A DNA stretch of 64,000 bases. Source: Glandiceps talaboti (lineage: Eukaryota > Hemichordata > Enteropneusta > Spengelidae). Under the pieces are notes generated by a model that did no database searches, was not told the DNA's origin, and worked only from the letters and a program-made list of their open reading frames with translations. Location of the stretch: positions 131,001 through 195,000 of the forward strand of contig NC_135552.1 in assembly GCF_964340395.1 (NCBI RefSeq), given 5' to 3'. Shown piece by piece: positions 1-10,640 of the stretch (the stretch's first letter is position 1; the number at the start of each line of letters is the position of its first letter). Both the position numbers and the translations under genes were made by a program.

Positions 1-185
1 TATTCCACAGTACTTATTTGACAAATTGTAATGTCTACAAAATAGAACAATGCAATGTCTTATGGTATTCCACAGTACTTTTTTGACAAATTGTAACGTC
101 TACAAAATAGAACAATGCAATTATGTCTTATGGTATTCCACATTACTTATTTGACAAATTGTAACATCTACAAAATAGAGCAGTG
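1..185. repeat. Short tandem repeat, about 65-68 bp unit
   Basis: Three consecutive copies begin with TATTCCACAG at about 1, 66 and 134. The third runs into the LINE fragment near 185. The array probably continues left of the window. Confidence 0.85.
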
Positions 186-234
186 TGTGTTGTCAAATGC
201 TTGAAGAAATTTGATAATGAGTCACAATCACTAA

Positions 235-535
235 TTGAGTTGCATTGGCTTCCTGTTAAGGCACGGGTAGAATTCATGATCATTTTTGCTTGTTTTTAAA
301 GCTCTAAATGGCAAGGCTCCGGTGTACATAACAGAAATGATTGAGGCAGTTCACAATACCAATTATAATCTAAGAACAAATAGTAGTTACAATCTTGCAA
401 TAAGTTGAACGATAGGGCTTTTACCGTCTGTGGTCCAAGACTCTGGAATTCCATTCCAGAAGAGTTGAAATGTTTATAGATAAAGTGGGGTAATTTAAAA
501 GAGGGTTGAAGATGTACCTTTTTAAAACTTGAAAT
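235..535 (+). pseudogene. LINE ORF2 C-terminal remnant (CR1/L2-like)
   Basis: Conceptual translation in shifting frames gives the hallmark tail that follows the RT domain of CR1/L2-type LINEs: LHWLPVKAR, then VFKALNGKAPVYI, then CGPRLWNSIPEELK and FKRGLKMYLF. Frameshifts and stops occur between these blocks, so it is inactive. Everything 5' of this tail is missing. An A/T-rich 3' region follows to about 730. Family is assigned from the motif order only. Confidence 0.7.
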
Positions 536-539
536 AGTT

Positions 540-867
540 GATTTTCCCCCTTGTATGTGTTTTTAAAAACACTTTTTAGAACTTTACCTAGTTAGTAGTA
601 TGTATTAATTTTTTTTTTTAATGGTATGTTTTACTATCTCTTTTAACTTATTGTGTAGCACTTTTGAATATTTTGAAAAAATAGAGGAAGTACTTTAGAA
701 ATGAAATAAATGTTAAATGTTATAAATGCATTCATGCCCATCTCGTAGGTGGGAACATTAAATTGTTGTCTACCTTTGACCTACATGTAGTTCAGAAACT
801 TGAATAATATGAGGTCGTGCTGTAGTAGTTGCTTGTTTTTGAACTATTTTACTGTCAACATTCCAAG
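540..867. other. AT-rich spacer, no gene seen
   Basis: Probable LINE 3' untranslated sequence to about 730, followed by unassigned DNA up to the first ATG of the Crypton-like pseudogene. No coding signal or structured repeat was recognised. Confidence 0.4.
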
Positions 868-1708
868 ATGGGTGAGGCATCAGGAGAAAGTATGGATGAT
901 GACATAAAGGAACTGACTCTTCAGATTAGTTGCCGAGTTACTAGGAGTAACAGGTATGGACAATTTTTCAGATGTTCCTATCCCTTGCCCATGCCTATGC
1001 AAAATACATGTTATATACACTACAATGAGGCTGATGAACAGGAGCTGATTGAACTACAGCGAAAGAAGAGCACAGTGTGATCTATACATTTTACTGTAAA
1101 TCAATTCTACAAATGGATAAGGGCAATAAGACCATCAGGTGTCGATTGTTACCTAAATGAGCAGGGCTACTCATTATCAATTGTCAGAGATAAAGAATTA
1201 ACCAGTTCACAGAAGACCCTACATGCTAAGCAGTCACAACTAACAAAAGAGGGATGTGGCAACAAACCTAATGCCACCGAAGAATTAACCAAATGCGAAG
1301 AAAATCATCATTACGGGTCATGTGTTATGAGGCACCATTCACCAGAAGCATTGTTATGTTCTTTGTCATCTGGTTAAACAACCAAAGCACTTTGGCTTCC
1401 GTGGTTGCCAGGAGAGTAGGCAGATGACATCAGGAGACATCACATTGAAGCGTACTGTAGATGGTATCAAGTATTTGGAGTTCAACAAGGAAGAAAAAAA
1501 AACGGGATCATTGGAAAAAGTGAGTGAACAACCACTGGCCTACCCACAGAAAGTTGTCACTGTTAGTACCGACCTCAGCTGTTGTCCTGTCTGCACGTAC
1601 AATATACGTACCTCTGTACACATCTCACTAGCAATTCTGTGTTCTACCTTGCTATCAACTACATTTTTGTACATACAAACCAGATATAAACTTGACTCTA
1701 TCCTTAGC
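868..1708 (+). pseudogene. Crypton-type DUF3504 (KIAA1958/QRICH1-like) recombinase-like protein, N-terminal part
   Basis: A frame open from ATG 868 is broken only by TGA at 1078-1080 and ends at TAA 1375. A second frame then continues from about 1382 to 1708. The blocks match the DUF3504 family found in Crypton transposons and the domesticated KIAA1958/QRICH1/ZMYM proteins in order: SGVDCYLNEQGYSLSIVRD, LTKEGCGNKPNATEELT, HFGFRGCQESRQMTSGDI, VDGIKYLEFN. The family is a tyrosine-recombinase relative. One in-frame stop, at least one frameshift near 1375-1385, and an insertion at 1708/1709 make this copy a pseudogene. The other half is at 4858-5275. No intron is needed to connect the blocks, so a Crypton-like element or an intron-poor gene is likely. 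Confidence 0.72.
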
Positions 1709-1744
1709 GAGGTAGCGAAATGGTCCAAAATTTAACAGTTGCGG

Positions 1745-1845
1745 GGCAAAGTGCTAGATCTAGCACTTAATTGGTTTTTGTCAAAGTGCTAGATCTAGCA
1801 CTTTGTTAGTTTTCGCCGAAATGCTAGACCTAGCACTTCGCCAGA
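1745..1845. repeat. Palindrome array GTGCTAGATCTAGCAC, left end of MULE
   Basis: Three palindromes at about 1751, 1785 and 1820 (the last is diverged, with GACC in the centre). They are separated by short spacers containing TTTTGTCAAAG or GTTTTCGCC. Confidence 0.85.
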
Positions 1846-1974
1846 AAGCAAAGAAGTGCGGGACTGTAAACAACGAAGCGCCTCCAACGGCTGGATATAA
1901 CGTGGTTGTTCGCATCGATAAGCATGATATACATGGTGAGTTTTATCGCCTCTAAGTAGTTCTCTGGGGTTGTT

Positions 1975-2710
1975 AGTCCCCGCGGACGAAGTCCGGAATG
2001 GGGACTTATGGATTGGGTTCCGTCTGTCCGTGCGTCCGTCCGTCCATCCGTCCGTGCGTCTGTCCGTCCGTCCATTTTGTTTGTGAATTTTCATGTCCAA
2101 AGCCATAACTCAGACATGCTTGAACAGATCTCATTTAAAGTTGGTATTAGGACAGTGTTCTATGACATACATGTGCATATCCATTTTCATTGTGATACGA
2201 TCCAATATGGCTGCCTGGTAGCCATTTTGTTTGCGAATTTTCATGTCCAAAGTCATAACTCAGACATGCTTGAACAGATCTCATTCAAAGTTGGTATTAG
2301 GACAGTGTTCTATGACATACATGTGTATATCCATTTTCGTTGTGATACGATCCAATATGGCTGCCTGCCAGCCATTTTGTTTGTGAATTTTCCATGTCCA
2401 AAGCCATAACTCAGACATGCTTAAACAGATCTCATTCAAAGTTGGTATTAGGACAGTGTTCTATAACATACATGTGCATATCCATTTTCGTTGTGATACG
2501 ATCCAATATGGCTGCCTGGCAGCCATTTTGTTTGCGAATTTTCATGTCCAAAGCCATAACTCAGACATGCTTGAACAGATCTCATTTAAAGTTGGTATTA
2601 GGACAGTGTTCTATGACATACATGTGCATATCCATTTTCGTCGTGATACGATCCAATATGGCTGCCTGGCAGCCATTTTGTTTGTGAATTTTCCATGTCC
2701 AAAGCCATAA
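1975..2710 (+). repeat. 150-bp tandem repeat within a dispersed family with a TCCG run
   Basis: A head with GTCCCCGCGGACGAAGTCC is followed by a degenerate (TCCG)n run at about 2018-2072. After that come four 150/151-bp copies starting at 2074, 2224, 2374 and 2525, and a partial copy at 2675. The start-to-start distance is constant and identity is very high. The same family recurs in diverged form at 11640-12010. Reading frames across it are by-products of repetition. Confidence 0.9.
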
Positions 2711-3057
2711 CTCGACTCCATTTTCATCGTGATATGATCCCCCATACCCAACCAACCTTTATTGTTGGAGGCATATTCCATGTCCAACAAGCACACACAA
2801 CATATCTAAGTCTGTTTGTTTTAGGTTCACAAATGTTGTTGCGTGATCAGAGTAGTGATAATTCCTTAAAACCCAATTATAGCGGGGAATATGTCATTCT
2901 CAATGACTTGTTTTTTTTATTGTTGTTGTCTGTTATATGTGATTTTTGCGTGAAAGGACGTTTATTTCTCATTATGTATCAGAGTCTCATTTTGCCTAGT
3001 GCTATTATTTCTGTTAATGATAATTTGTGTGTTGAGAGGTTTTAATAAAACTTGGCG

Positions 3058-3181
3058 ATGAATGGATGGATCGATTGATAGGTAGGTAGGTAGGTAGGTA
3101 GATCGATCGATCGATCGATCGATCGATTGAGAGAGAGAGACAGAGAGAGAGAGAGAGGGAGAGGGGGAGAGGGGGGGGGGG
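3058..3181. repeat. Compound microsatellite (GATG/TAGG/ATCG, then GA, then G run)
   Basis: Consecutive simple-sequence tracts: GGTA repeats, then GATC repeats, then GAGA repeats, ending in a G homopolymer. All lie inside the MULE-like insertion. Confidence 0.95.
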
Positions 3182-4400
3182 CATTTCAACTGAGAAGTTC
3201 ACAAGATTTTGGCATCGAAAATGGGTTGTCGGCGGCAGTTGTTGTTGGGTTGTCAGCACATTGTCTGTGAAAAGGATACTCACTATCACCTCAAGTGTCA
3301 TGCGTCATGCTTTTGACCACCTCGATGTCAACTAACATTTTACAAATGAAAAAAACATCGATAGATAAGAACAAATCGGGAAATTTAGCTAGATTGTACA
3401 TGTTGGCATTTGAAACTTATTTCTTGTTTGTGCAAATTCTAAAGCATGAAGTAATTTAGGAAGGCTTGGCAATTTCTTCACAAACGATAGGTCATTTGAC
3501 AGTCTAGACACGTCATTATAAAACGCCGTCAATTGTATGATGCAATCGTGAAACTATTGTTTACAATGCCAGTATTTCCATTTCCAAATGTAAACTACTA
3601 GAAACATTACTGTCAGTATATTGACGTGAATTTTCAACAATTACAAATGATGTATAACGATGTATGTGTTAGCAACACACGCGAATGTACTAAAAAGAAG
3701 TCCCGCAACACATATATAAAAGATTTATTTTATTGAAGACAATATCACACACACACTACACAAACGCTTTTATTTACAACACACTTCACTCAGATCAATG
3801 ATACATGTCGCAATGTACGCAGTCATCTCACAGAATAGCCAACCTAATTATTCAGAAATAATAATGAAAGAGAATATCAAGTGGACTGGTGCAAAATGTC
3901 TTGACTCTAATCTTGACGAGCCTAAAGGTTTGTTCTGCAAATTTCATTCATTGTCCTCTTGCCTTGCTAAAATGGCAATAATAGATTCATTAAATGACAT
4001 TTATAGTTAAAATCACACTAAATTCTAGGGAAAAAATACCGGTAATATGAAAATGACGAAAATATTGGAAAATGGGACTCCTATATCCTTGAGTAGTGGT
4101 GCCGAAATGACCACGGTATGAAGCTTTAAAAACAAAACACCGGAAACTTTCACACAGAACAACCATTGTCAAGTACGGAGTATGAAAAATGGTGCCAAAA
4201 CGACCAGGCTAGTAGTGCTGTAGTTTTTGCTTCATACAAAATCGGAAAATACAAAACTGAAAAAACTGCTAAACATTTCTAAGTAGATACAAAACTGAAC
4301 GCTACCAGAAAATGTCTAAGCAGGAACTTGGTTCTGCCTTTGAAAAATAAACAAAAGAAAAATCAAACTCTACGATTGTTGGTAGTGGTGTCAAGCCGTT
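3182..4400. other. MULE interior, no gene recognised
   Basis: AT-rich DNA. From about 4080 to 4480 it contains several diverged tandem-like segments with GGTGCC...CGACCA and GTAGTTTT(C/T)GCC. These look like subrepeats of the right end of the element. Short open frames here match nothing I know. Confidence 0.4.
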
Positions 4401-4439
4401 GTCAAGTACGGAGTGCGAAATGTGGCACCAGAAAGACCA

Positions 4440-4857
4440 GGTGCTGTAGTTTTCGCCGCATAGAACATCGAAAAAGTACAAAACTGAACGTTACTTAAAA
4501 TTACGAAGTATGCATTGGAAAAACAGACGAAAAACATATGGAAAAAAAAGGTTGTTAAACACGGGAAGTAACGTTTTACACAGAGTAATAACATGTCCAT
4601 TACCGGTATAACATGACATATTTACCGATGACCTGATCTAAAGATCGACCCTTTGTCTGGGAGTCACATAATACTTGTTTTTTCTGGTGTATACATATAC
4701 TAGATCTAGCACTTTGCCACTCTTTGTTCACTTTTTGACAAAGTGATAGATCTAGCACTTAGCGAAGTGCTAGATCTAGCACATTTGTCAAAAAGTGGCG
4801 AAGTGCTAGATCTAGCACTTTGCCCCACAATTGTTCCGATTTTGAATTCTTTGTTAC
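4440..4857. repeat. Right end of MULE, with palindrome array
   Basis: The reverse complement of this stretch matches 36281-36656, from GTAACAAAGAATTCAAAATC to the segment ending ACAGCAC. Palindromes related to GTGCTAGATCTAGCAC lie at about 4705, 4741, 4764 and 4802. Confidence 0.8.
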
Positions 4858-5275
4858 ATCCTTAGCACAATGTGCGAACAAGCTGGCATTGAAGGTAGGA
4901 AGACAAACCATAACGTACACGTCAGTGGGCTACTGCCAACAAAGTTGATGCAGTTGTATGGTCGCCAAAATTTCCAAAGCATAATCCATTATGCTATTAA
5001 TTTGATGGAGACCAACCAACAACGAATGTCTAAATAAGCTATTATCAGGTTCAAGCAGTCAACAGATGCAAACCCAGCAGGAACTCCAATGTCAAGTATA
5101 CAACAGCAGTGTAATGCACCATTCAAAATGCCAGAAGCAGTTAGTGTCAGTTCAACTTCAAATGCAGTAATGACTCATGTCAATAATACGGTTGTTGTTT
5201 CAGCTAATGTTGAAAACCCCATGGCTACAGCAACTGGAGGTGTTGGCAGTGCATCTTTAATTGCACAGTAAATGT
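4858..5275 (+). pseudogene. Crypton-type DUF3504 protein, C-terminal part
   Basis: This continues the pseudogene at 868-1708 after the MULE. The frame from 4867 gives MCEQAGIEGRKTNHNVHVSG and later NFQSIIHYAINL, ending at TAA near 5036. That corresponds to the catalytic C-terminus of DUF3504 proteins. Family members usually have N-H-S-x-R, but here the Arg position reads His (NHNVH); the candidate nucleophile Tyr (IHY) is present. A +1 shift then gives LLSGSSSQQMQTQQELQ, and another shift gives a Ser/Thr/Val-rich tail (5089-5271) ending in TAA. A probable polyadenylation signal AATAAA lies at 5721-5726. Decayed copy. Confidence 0.68.
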
Positions 5276-5720
5276 CAAGGTTAACATCAATGCTGAAACA
5301 CCACCGTATCGTCCACCTAAATGCCGTTGAATTGGACTCATCTATGATAGTAGCGAATAAAGTTCACAGTCATAATGAAAAGATTGCAAACCAGAGAATT
5401 TGAACTGTTGCAAAGTTCTACTTATCATTGAAACATGTCATGTGTTAGTGTTCTCAGTTTTGTTTGATTATCATGTTAAAGAGTTGAATTTCAATTGTCA
5501 AGATATTTGTTCCAGTTCAAGTGTATTCTTGTATGATCCAATGTATGATTGATTGTGAGAGTATCTCTATTTGTAAAGTCTTTTTTATTCGTAATGTCCG
5601 TGGTGAAAGACTCTGTATGCATTGGAACATGTGGAAATACAGATGTACTGTATTCAAATGAATGTGTTTTTAATAGATGAGACTCATCATGTATAGTGAA
5701 CTTTGGTGTGACCTGTTATG

Positions 5721-5726
5721 AATAAA
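5721..5726 (+). promoter_or_regulatory. Probable polyadenylation signal
   Basis: A canonical AATAAA lies about 450 bp downstream of the DUF3504 stop codon on the same strand. It is inferred from position only. Confidence 0.35.
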
Positions 5727-5957
5727 AACTGTGAGAATGTAGCAAACTACGGCTTTATGAATGAGTCAAGTTGAATGTACAAACAAAAGATTGAGGTCGG
5801 AGTGCAATTAGTAATAATTGAGTGAGATCAGCATGATTTGCATATGATCACATGATCACAGTTTGATTACTGCCACGTAACAATGCAGTCTGATTTTAAT
5901 TCCATGTCAACCAACATAAATTTTTTTTAATGTGATAAGTATTTAATCCCATGAAAT

Positions 5958-6084
5958 CAATGTTAATTTTACATAATAATACTCCTCTTATTATTCCACT
6001 GACTATAAATTCTCACCTACGAGCTCAAAATTGTATTAGTCTGCGGAATTATACGAGGAGTATAGTAATGTAAAACTAACATTG
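5958..6084. mobile_element. Small foldback MITE
   Basis: Imperfect inverted arms of about 50 bp (CAATGTTAATTTTACATAAT on the left, ATGTAAAACTAACATTG on the right) surround a short centre, for about 127 bp in total. No coding capacity. Confidence 0.65.
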
Positions 6085-6104
6085 GTTTTGTATTGTTATA
6101 TATA

Positions 6105-6660
6105 CAGACATTGACACAACTGGCCCTAGCAACCATAATCATGCTCTTAGCAACAGCCACATGACAGTATATTAATTATGCAAAGATAACATTTTTGGAT
6201 AGGCTAGTGAATAAATATTCAACAAGTATATGGCAATGTGCCTAGTAACAAGACCACACCCATGATACCCATAGCAACAATCAAATGATGGTGTATGTTT
6301 CAAAAGTAAGCCGGATTGGCAATGATAGGCATTTGAATAAACATCCCAAACAATGTTAGTTTATTTGTACATGTTGTATGCCTAGCAACAAGACCACATC
6401 CATAGTAACAGTGAAAGAATGATGTACAATGTATATTGCAAAGATACTAGGGATTGTTAGGTAACTTTTAAAAAATAAACATATAGCCACCCAACAACAA
6501 AGATAATGCCCCTAGCAGCAGTAATTGATAAGTGTATATTACATGTAGATAACATCAAGGCTGGATCAGCATATGAAACTGAACATTTTAACAATAGCTC
6601 ATAACTTGACAGTTGTGCCAGCGCCATTGACCTAACGACAAGTAGAGAATGAATGTATGA
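6105..6660. repeat. RepA tail remnant (CCTAGCAACAAGACCACRCCC units)
   Basis: Diverged copies of the unit containing CCTAGCAAC...ACCACACCCATAGCAACAG occur at about 6120, 6240, 6370 and 6510. They belong to the same dispersed family that forms 114-bp tandem arrays at 26430-27320. Confidence 0.7.
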
Positions 6661-6994
6661 TTTCACTTGTCTTCTTGACCCTAACTCTCTTCTATTCTTT
6701 CATCCATTCTTTCTATTTCTTTCCACTAATCCAAGATTAAATTCTTAGCAGTCGGTTTTTATGAGGTAGATACTATCAACAATCTGTAACCATTATATTT
6801 CTAGACTTTTTTTGATAAAGACCCAAGTTTTCTGTTCTGATTTTTAGCTTTGTGTTACTAGACCTGCATATTATTTGATGTAAATGAAAGTGGTCTTATT
6901 TTTTGTTAAATAAGTGAAATGTATGCACTTGTATAATTATGTATTTTGATCAATATCACATATGCTTTCTGTTATTATTGTAACACCACCATCT

Positions 6995-7000
6995 TTGTCG

Positions 7001-7043
<43 letters not shown>

Positions 7044-7485
7044 TATCACGATATGAAAAACTGGTTGAGCCCATCATCATCACTAGAATTACACAGAAAA
7101 TGCCTTTTTAAGCCTTCAGCATCAAAGCCTGAAGACAATGATGGCATTGGTTGCATAGGCCATTTGGGACCATCATCATCAACTGAAAAATTCACTCTCT
7201 CTGGCAAATGGTGAAAATGGCACATGCGCAGATAGTGTTCATCAATGTTGTATCTTCAGCATCAATGTAGTTGGCATTCATGTAGTCATCATCATCCATG
7301 ATGTACCACAATGATGAAAGCACTGATGATGATGTGCTAACGGCATTGGTGCCGACAAAGCAAAGACTTCAGCATCAATAGCTAAAATTGACGACTTAAA
7401 TGCAACATGTAAGCTACATATCCCAACCTGCTTTAACTCAAGTTTCAGTGACATCAACAGTCACCATCAAGGATACTACATATGG
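6995..7485 (+). repeat. Inverted dispersed repeat with (TCA)n, copy 1
   Basis: This stretch is the reverse complement (diverged) of about 13130-13690, including AAAATGCCTTTTTAAG, the segment with CCTATGCAACCAATACCATC on the other strand, and GTTTCAGTGACATC. A TCA trinucleotide run sits at about 6998-7042. No gene was recognised, despite short open frames. Confidence 0.75.
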
Positions 7486-7489
7486 GACG

Positions 7490-8006
7490 AAAGTGAAAAT
7501 TATTTACATAATGCATGTTTTGTTTGGAACTATCACATCTTATCATTGTCCTTCTGAAAACTTAAATCTTTATTATCTGGATGACAGAGCTCCAATTTTT
7601 GTGTTAACAATTAGCCAGCACACTTTGGTAAGAAATGTTCTTTCTTTATCTATTTCTTGACAGTAGATTTATGCATTTATTTTGTATTCAACTAGTACAA
7701 AACATATTGAATGATATAGTTAGAATTTTCTTGGTGTGACATTGCATATATGCTCCCCTGATAAGATGATGACAATAACATTTATTAGAAGAGTGTCCAT
7801 GCATATTTTGTGTGATTGGTGCTGTGCACCCCAAAAAATAAACGTCGGCATACATAAAAACATTTCACTTGAATGTGTACATCATATTGACAATGGCCCA
7901 ATGGTACGCAGCTTTCGTCCAATTATTGCCATGTTTACGTTCTTTAAGAATAATAAACAAGAAGTCCTAAACAAGGCAGTGAAATTAAAGGGGACAAACG
8001 TATCAG
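7490..8006. other. Unassigned DNA
   Basis: Short open frames only. Probably the 5' part of the decayed LINE whose ORF1 end begins near 8007. No recognisable domain. Confidence 0.35.
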
Positions 8007-8129
8007 TTGATAAAAGACTTTACACCACGAACAAGAGCTATCCATAGGAAACTATTTGCCAAACGACATGAAATTATGGAAGACAACAGGTCTGTGAAAG
8101 CAAGAGTGAAATATGACAAGCTGATATTA

Positions 8130-8435
8130 ATGTCAGAATCCAGTGGTCGACAAGTTTATACCGATGACAAGGTGATAGTAATGTCAGAATCCAGTGGTCG
8201 ACAAGTTTATACCGATGACAAGGTGATAGTAATGTCAGAATCCAGTGGCCGACAAGTTTATACCTATGACAAGGTGATAGTAATGTCAGAATCCAGTGGC
8301 CGACAAGTTTATACCTATGACAAGGTGATAGTAATGTCAGAATCCAGTGGTCGACAAGTTTATACCTATGACAAGGTGATAGTAATGTCAGAATCCAGTG
8401 GCCGACAAGTTTATACCTATGACAAGGTGATAGTA
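8130..8435 (+). repeat. 51-bp minisatellite, six copies, in coding phase
   Basis: Six exact-length 51-bp units begin at 8130 and every 51 bases after that; 8436 starts the exit sequence. Each encodes a 17-residue unit beginning MSESSGRQVY and ending DKVIV, in frame with the LINE ORF1 remnant. Confidence 0.93.
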
Positions 8436-8481
8436 ATGTCAGAAGAACAGAAAGGAAGAAATGATCAAGTCTTGACAAGAA

Positions 8482-8997
8482 GGTCCGTGTATATACCGTC
8501 CATTTGTTTTTCGTTTGTCTATTGCAAACAAGAAAAACGAAAAACTGCTTCGTTTTTCGTTTTCTCGATCGGAAAACGAAAAAGGAAAACAATTTGTTTT
8601 TTCCATTGTCGTTTTGTTTTATAATAATACAAAAAACGGAAAACAAACTCTGTTCCTTTTTTTCCTTTTTCATTTTAACACAATTAATCAATGAAATGAA
8701 AAACCAACCTGTGTTCAGTTTTCATTTTTCGCTTTCATGGTGAGAAAAGGAATCAAGAAAAACTACTCATTCTCTATCACCGTATACTCAATCGATAGTA
8801 AACAAACTGTCTTTGTTCGTTTTCCGTTTTATAGTCGGAACAAAAGAAAATGAAAGGCGCCACCTGTGTTTATTTTCTAAATCATATAATGATAAATCAA
8901 AAGCTGCTTTTCTCGTGACATTGCACATCTTGCACCCCCCCCCCCTCTTGTTTGCAATAGACAAACGAAAAACAAATGGACGGTATATACACGGACC
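8482..8997. mobile_element. 516-bp MITE with long TIRs and CAAGAA target duplication
   Basis: Both ends start GGTCCGTGTATATACCGTCC inverted, with TIRs of about 50 bp that include TTGTTTTTCGTTTGTC and CTATTGCAAACAAG. CAAGAA precedes the left end (8476-8481) and follows the right end (8998-9003). Removing the element rejoins the LINE frame. The interior is rich in CGTTTTTC/GAAAAACG inverted motifs. No transposase. Confidence 0.85.
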
Positions 8998-9574
8998 CAA
9001 GAAGCTCTCTTCAGCAAGACACAGGACTTGATGATCCATAGGGGTTTGGTCAAGTTGTTGTTCAAAATACAACCGTACTACGTAACATTAAAGGTCACAA
9101 ATTGCCAGATGACAAAATTATTTCAGCTCATTTGAAATACATTTGTTGGAACATAAATGGTTTGGTTAGTAAGTTGATAATGATTTCTTTAACTACATTT
9201 CTTCCTTCCGTTTTACTAAGACGTGCTAAGGACTCAAATCATTTTACATTTTCAGATTTCTTTTCCATTAATGTCATTTTGGCAGACATTCTGGTGGAAA
9301 AACTTTACATGTTAGAAATTCTATTGTCACTAATGTAGTGCACCTGCCTAGCACTAGTAATGATTTGCTAAGGATATCATTAGATTTACAAAAGATTAAC
9401 TCATTGCTCGTCTGCGTGGTATACCTATCACCTGAAGGTCTGTCACAATATGCATGCTAAGAGGAACTAGCTAGCTTGTACCTTAACTGTCTGACTATCA
9501 TATGTGGTGACTTTAAAGCTAGGTCAGGCGATCTACAGGATTATTTAGAGAATGATGATAATAATGCAAATAAG

Positions 9575-9845
9575 GTCTAAAATAGAATTTGGGTAAAAAT
9601 ACTTCAAAAATCTTCTCCAAAACTACTGGGCCGATTGAGTTTGACTTCTTGTGTAGGTCTCATTTGATGAGCAGATGTAAGTTTGTTCAAGCTAGGTTGA
9701 TTTTGTCAATGCTATGGAAATTAGGTCTAAAAATAGAATTTTCTGTAAAAATGCTTTAAAATCTTCTCCAAAACTATTAAGCCAATTGAGTTTAAATTTA
9801 TTGTGTGTCTTGGGATGAGCAGATATAACTTTGTTTAAGGTTATA
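9575..9845. repeat. RepA central-module remnant
   Basis: Two degenerate tandem copies contain ATTAGGTCTAAAAATAGAATT and CTCCAAAACTACTGGGCCGA, matching the central module of RepA copies at 10620-11250, 26130-26400, 27850-28260 and 40370-40780. Confidence 0.7.
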
Positions 9846-9849
9846 AATA

Positions 9850-10640
9850 TCTCGCGCAGCGGCAGCAAAGCTGCCGCGAAGCGGCTTAATGACTAGTACG
9901 CATGCGTGTCGTATATACTATGCGAAAAAATTTGGTGGTTCTCCCAATGATGCATTGCGGCGCGCACTGACTACGCATGCGCCTTCCATATACTACGTGC
10001 ATTCTCCACGCGCTACCGTATCATCGTATATCATAGGCGACATAACATCACCATGCATTGCAATATTGTAACAGTAGGCCTGTTGGCACGATTATCGTAA
10101 CATTGTAACGAGTATCGAGGCATCACTGTACCTCAAGGAGAAATTGTTACACTATTTGGAAGTTTGATGCACGGCGGTACGCGATACGGACCACTGATGA
10201 CATAGCGCAGTTTGATTTCCGGGTTGTGGAAGTGTGGTTATGACATTTATATTGTCGATAATTGGGTTTTTTTTTACATGTTTTAAAAAGAATATCTACT
10301 TTCCTATGTTTGTTGGTACAGTAACATTCCTAAATCATCGAGTTGAATTGTCCAAAGACCAACGTACGTTGGTGGAGGGTCTATTGATAAGTTGGCTGAT
10401 TGAAAATGAACAATATAAATCTAATGGCTATGATGGTTTTTGAAACCAACAACTGCATAGAGTATTGACTTGCTTTACTTCTCGCGTCCATGTCAGAGAA
10501 TTAGTTGTCATTCAATAAAATAAATTTTGATGGTCAATACCCCTGGAAAATAACCCAAATCAAGTGTATCAACCCTGGCCCAGGCAGCTGGTCACAAATG
10601 AATCTACCCTGCGCGAACTTATGGGCTTTGCCTAGTTATG
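9850..10640. mobile_element. Dispersed element, copy 1 (CTCGCGCAG...CTGCGCGAA ends)
   Basis: About 790 bp matches 38540-39335 from CTCGCGCAG on the left to CTGCGCGAACTTATGGGC then TTGCCTAG on the right. The insertion sits within a RepA central module. The short inverted ends and terminal CTAG|T resemble a Helitron, but no clear 3' hairpin or 5' consensus was confirmed. No protein recognised. A segment of about 70 bp at 10258-10328 is inverted relative to the other copy. Confidence 0.7.

Larger units (their letters stand above)
1709..4857. mobile_element. Mutator-like non-autonomous transposon, 9-bp target duplication
   Basis: The element interrupts the DUF3504 pseudogene. ATCCTTAGC occurs just outside both ends (1700-1708 and 4858-4866). 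Deleting one copy plus the insert rejoins the recombinase-like reading frame without a shift. The ends are inverted repeats: GAGGTAGCG...AACAGTTGCGGGGC on the left against GTAACAAAG...AACAATTGTGGGGC reversed on the right. Both ends carry runs of the palindrome GTGCTAGATCTAGCAC. A 9-bp duplication with long ends suggests a MULE. No transposase was found. The interior holds other repeats (a 150-bp tandem array and microsatellites). Confidence 0.72.
8007..9560 (+). pseudogene. LINE remnant: ORF1 C-terminus, ORF2 start with endonuclease
   Basis: From 8010 the frame gives DFTPRTRAIHRKLF...VKYDKL, which resembles the C-terminal domain of L1/Tx1-type ORF1 proteins. A tandem expansion follows (8130-8435). 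The frame is interrupted at 8481 by a MITE and resumes at 9003, ending at TAG 9039-9041 (probable ORF1 stop). The same frame then gives HLKYICWNINGLVSKL, the start of an apurinic-like endonuclease. Near 9500 ICGDFKARSGDLQDYLEND appears, equal to the GDFNART motif of the nuclease. The RT domain is missing and several frameshifts separate the nuclease blocks, so the element is dead. The RT fragments at 12545 and 50600 may come from a related family. Confidence 0.62.

Noticed and set aside
1078-1080. In-frame TGA in the DUF3504 frame read as selenocysteine
   Set aside because: The same gene has another frameshift and a transposon insertion. No SECIS-like hairpin was noticed and the family has no known selenoproteins, so decay is simpler.
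2008-2710. Open frames in the 150-bp tandem array as a repeat protein
   Set aside because: Unit length divisible by three and lack of any domain; the same family is non-coding at 11.6 kb.
9850-10640. Firm call of a Helitron
   Set aside because: CTAG|T at the right end is suggestive, but the left TC start is not shared by both copies and no convincing 3' hairpin was found.
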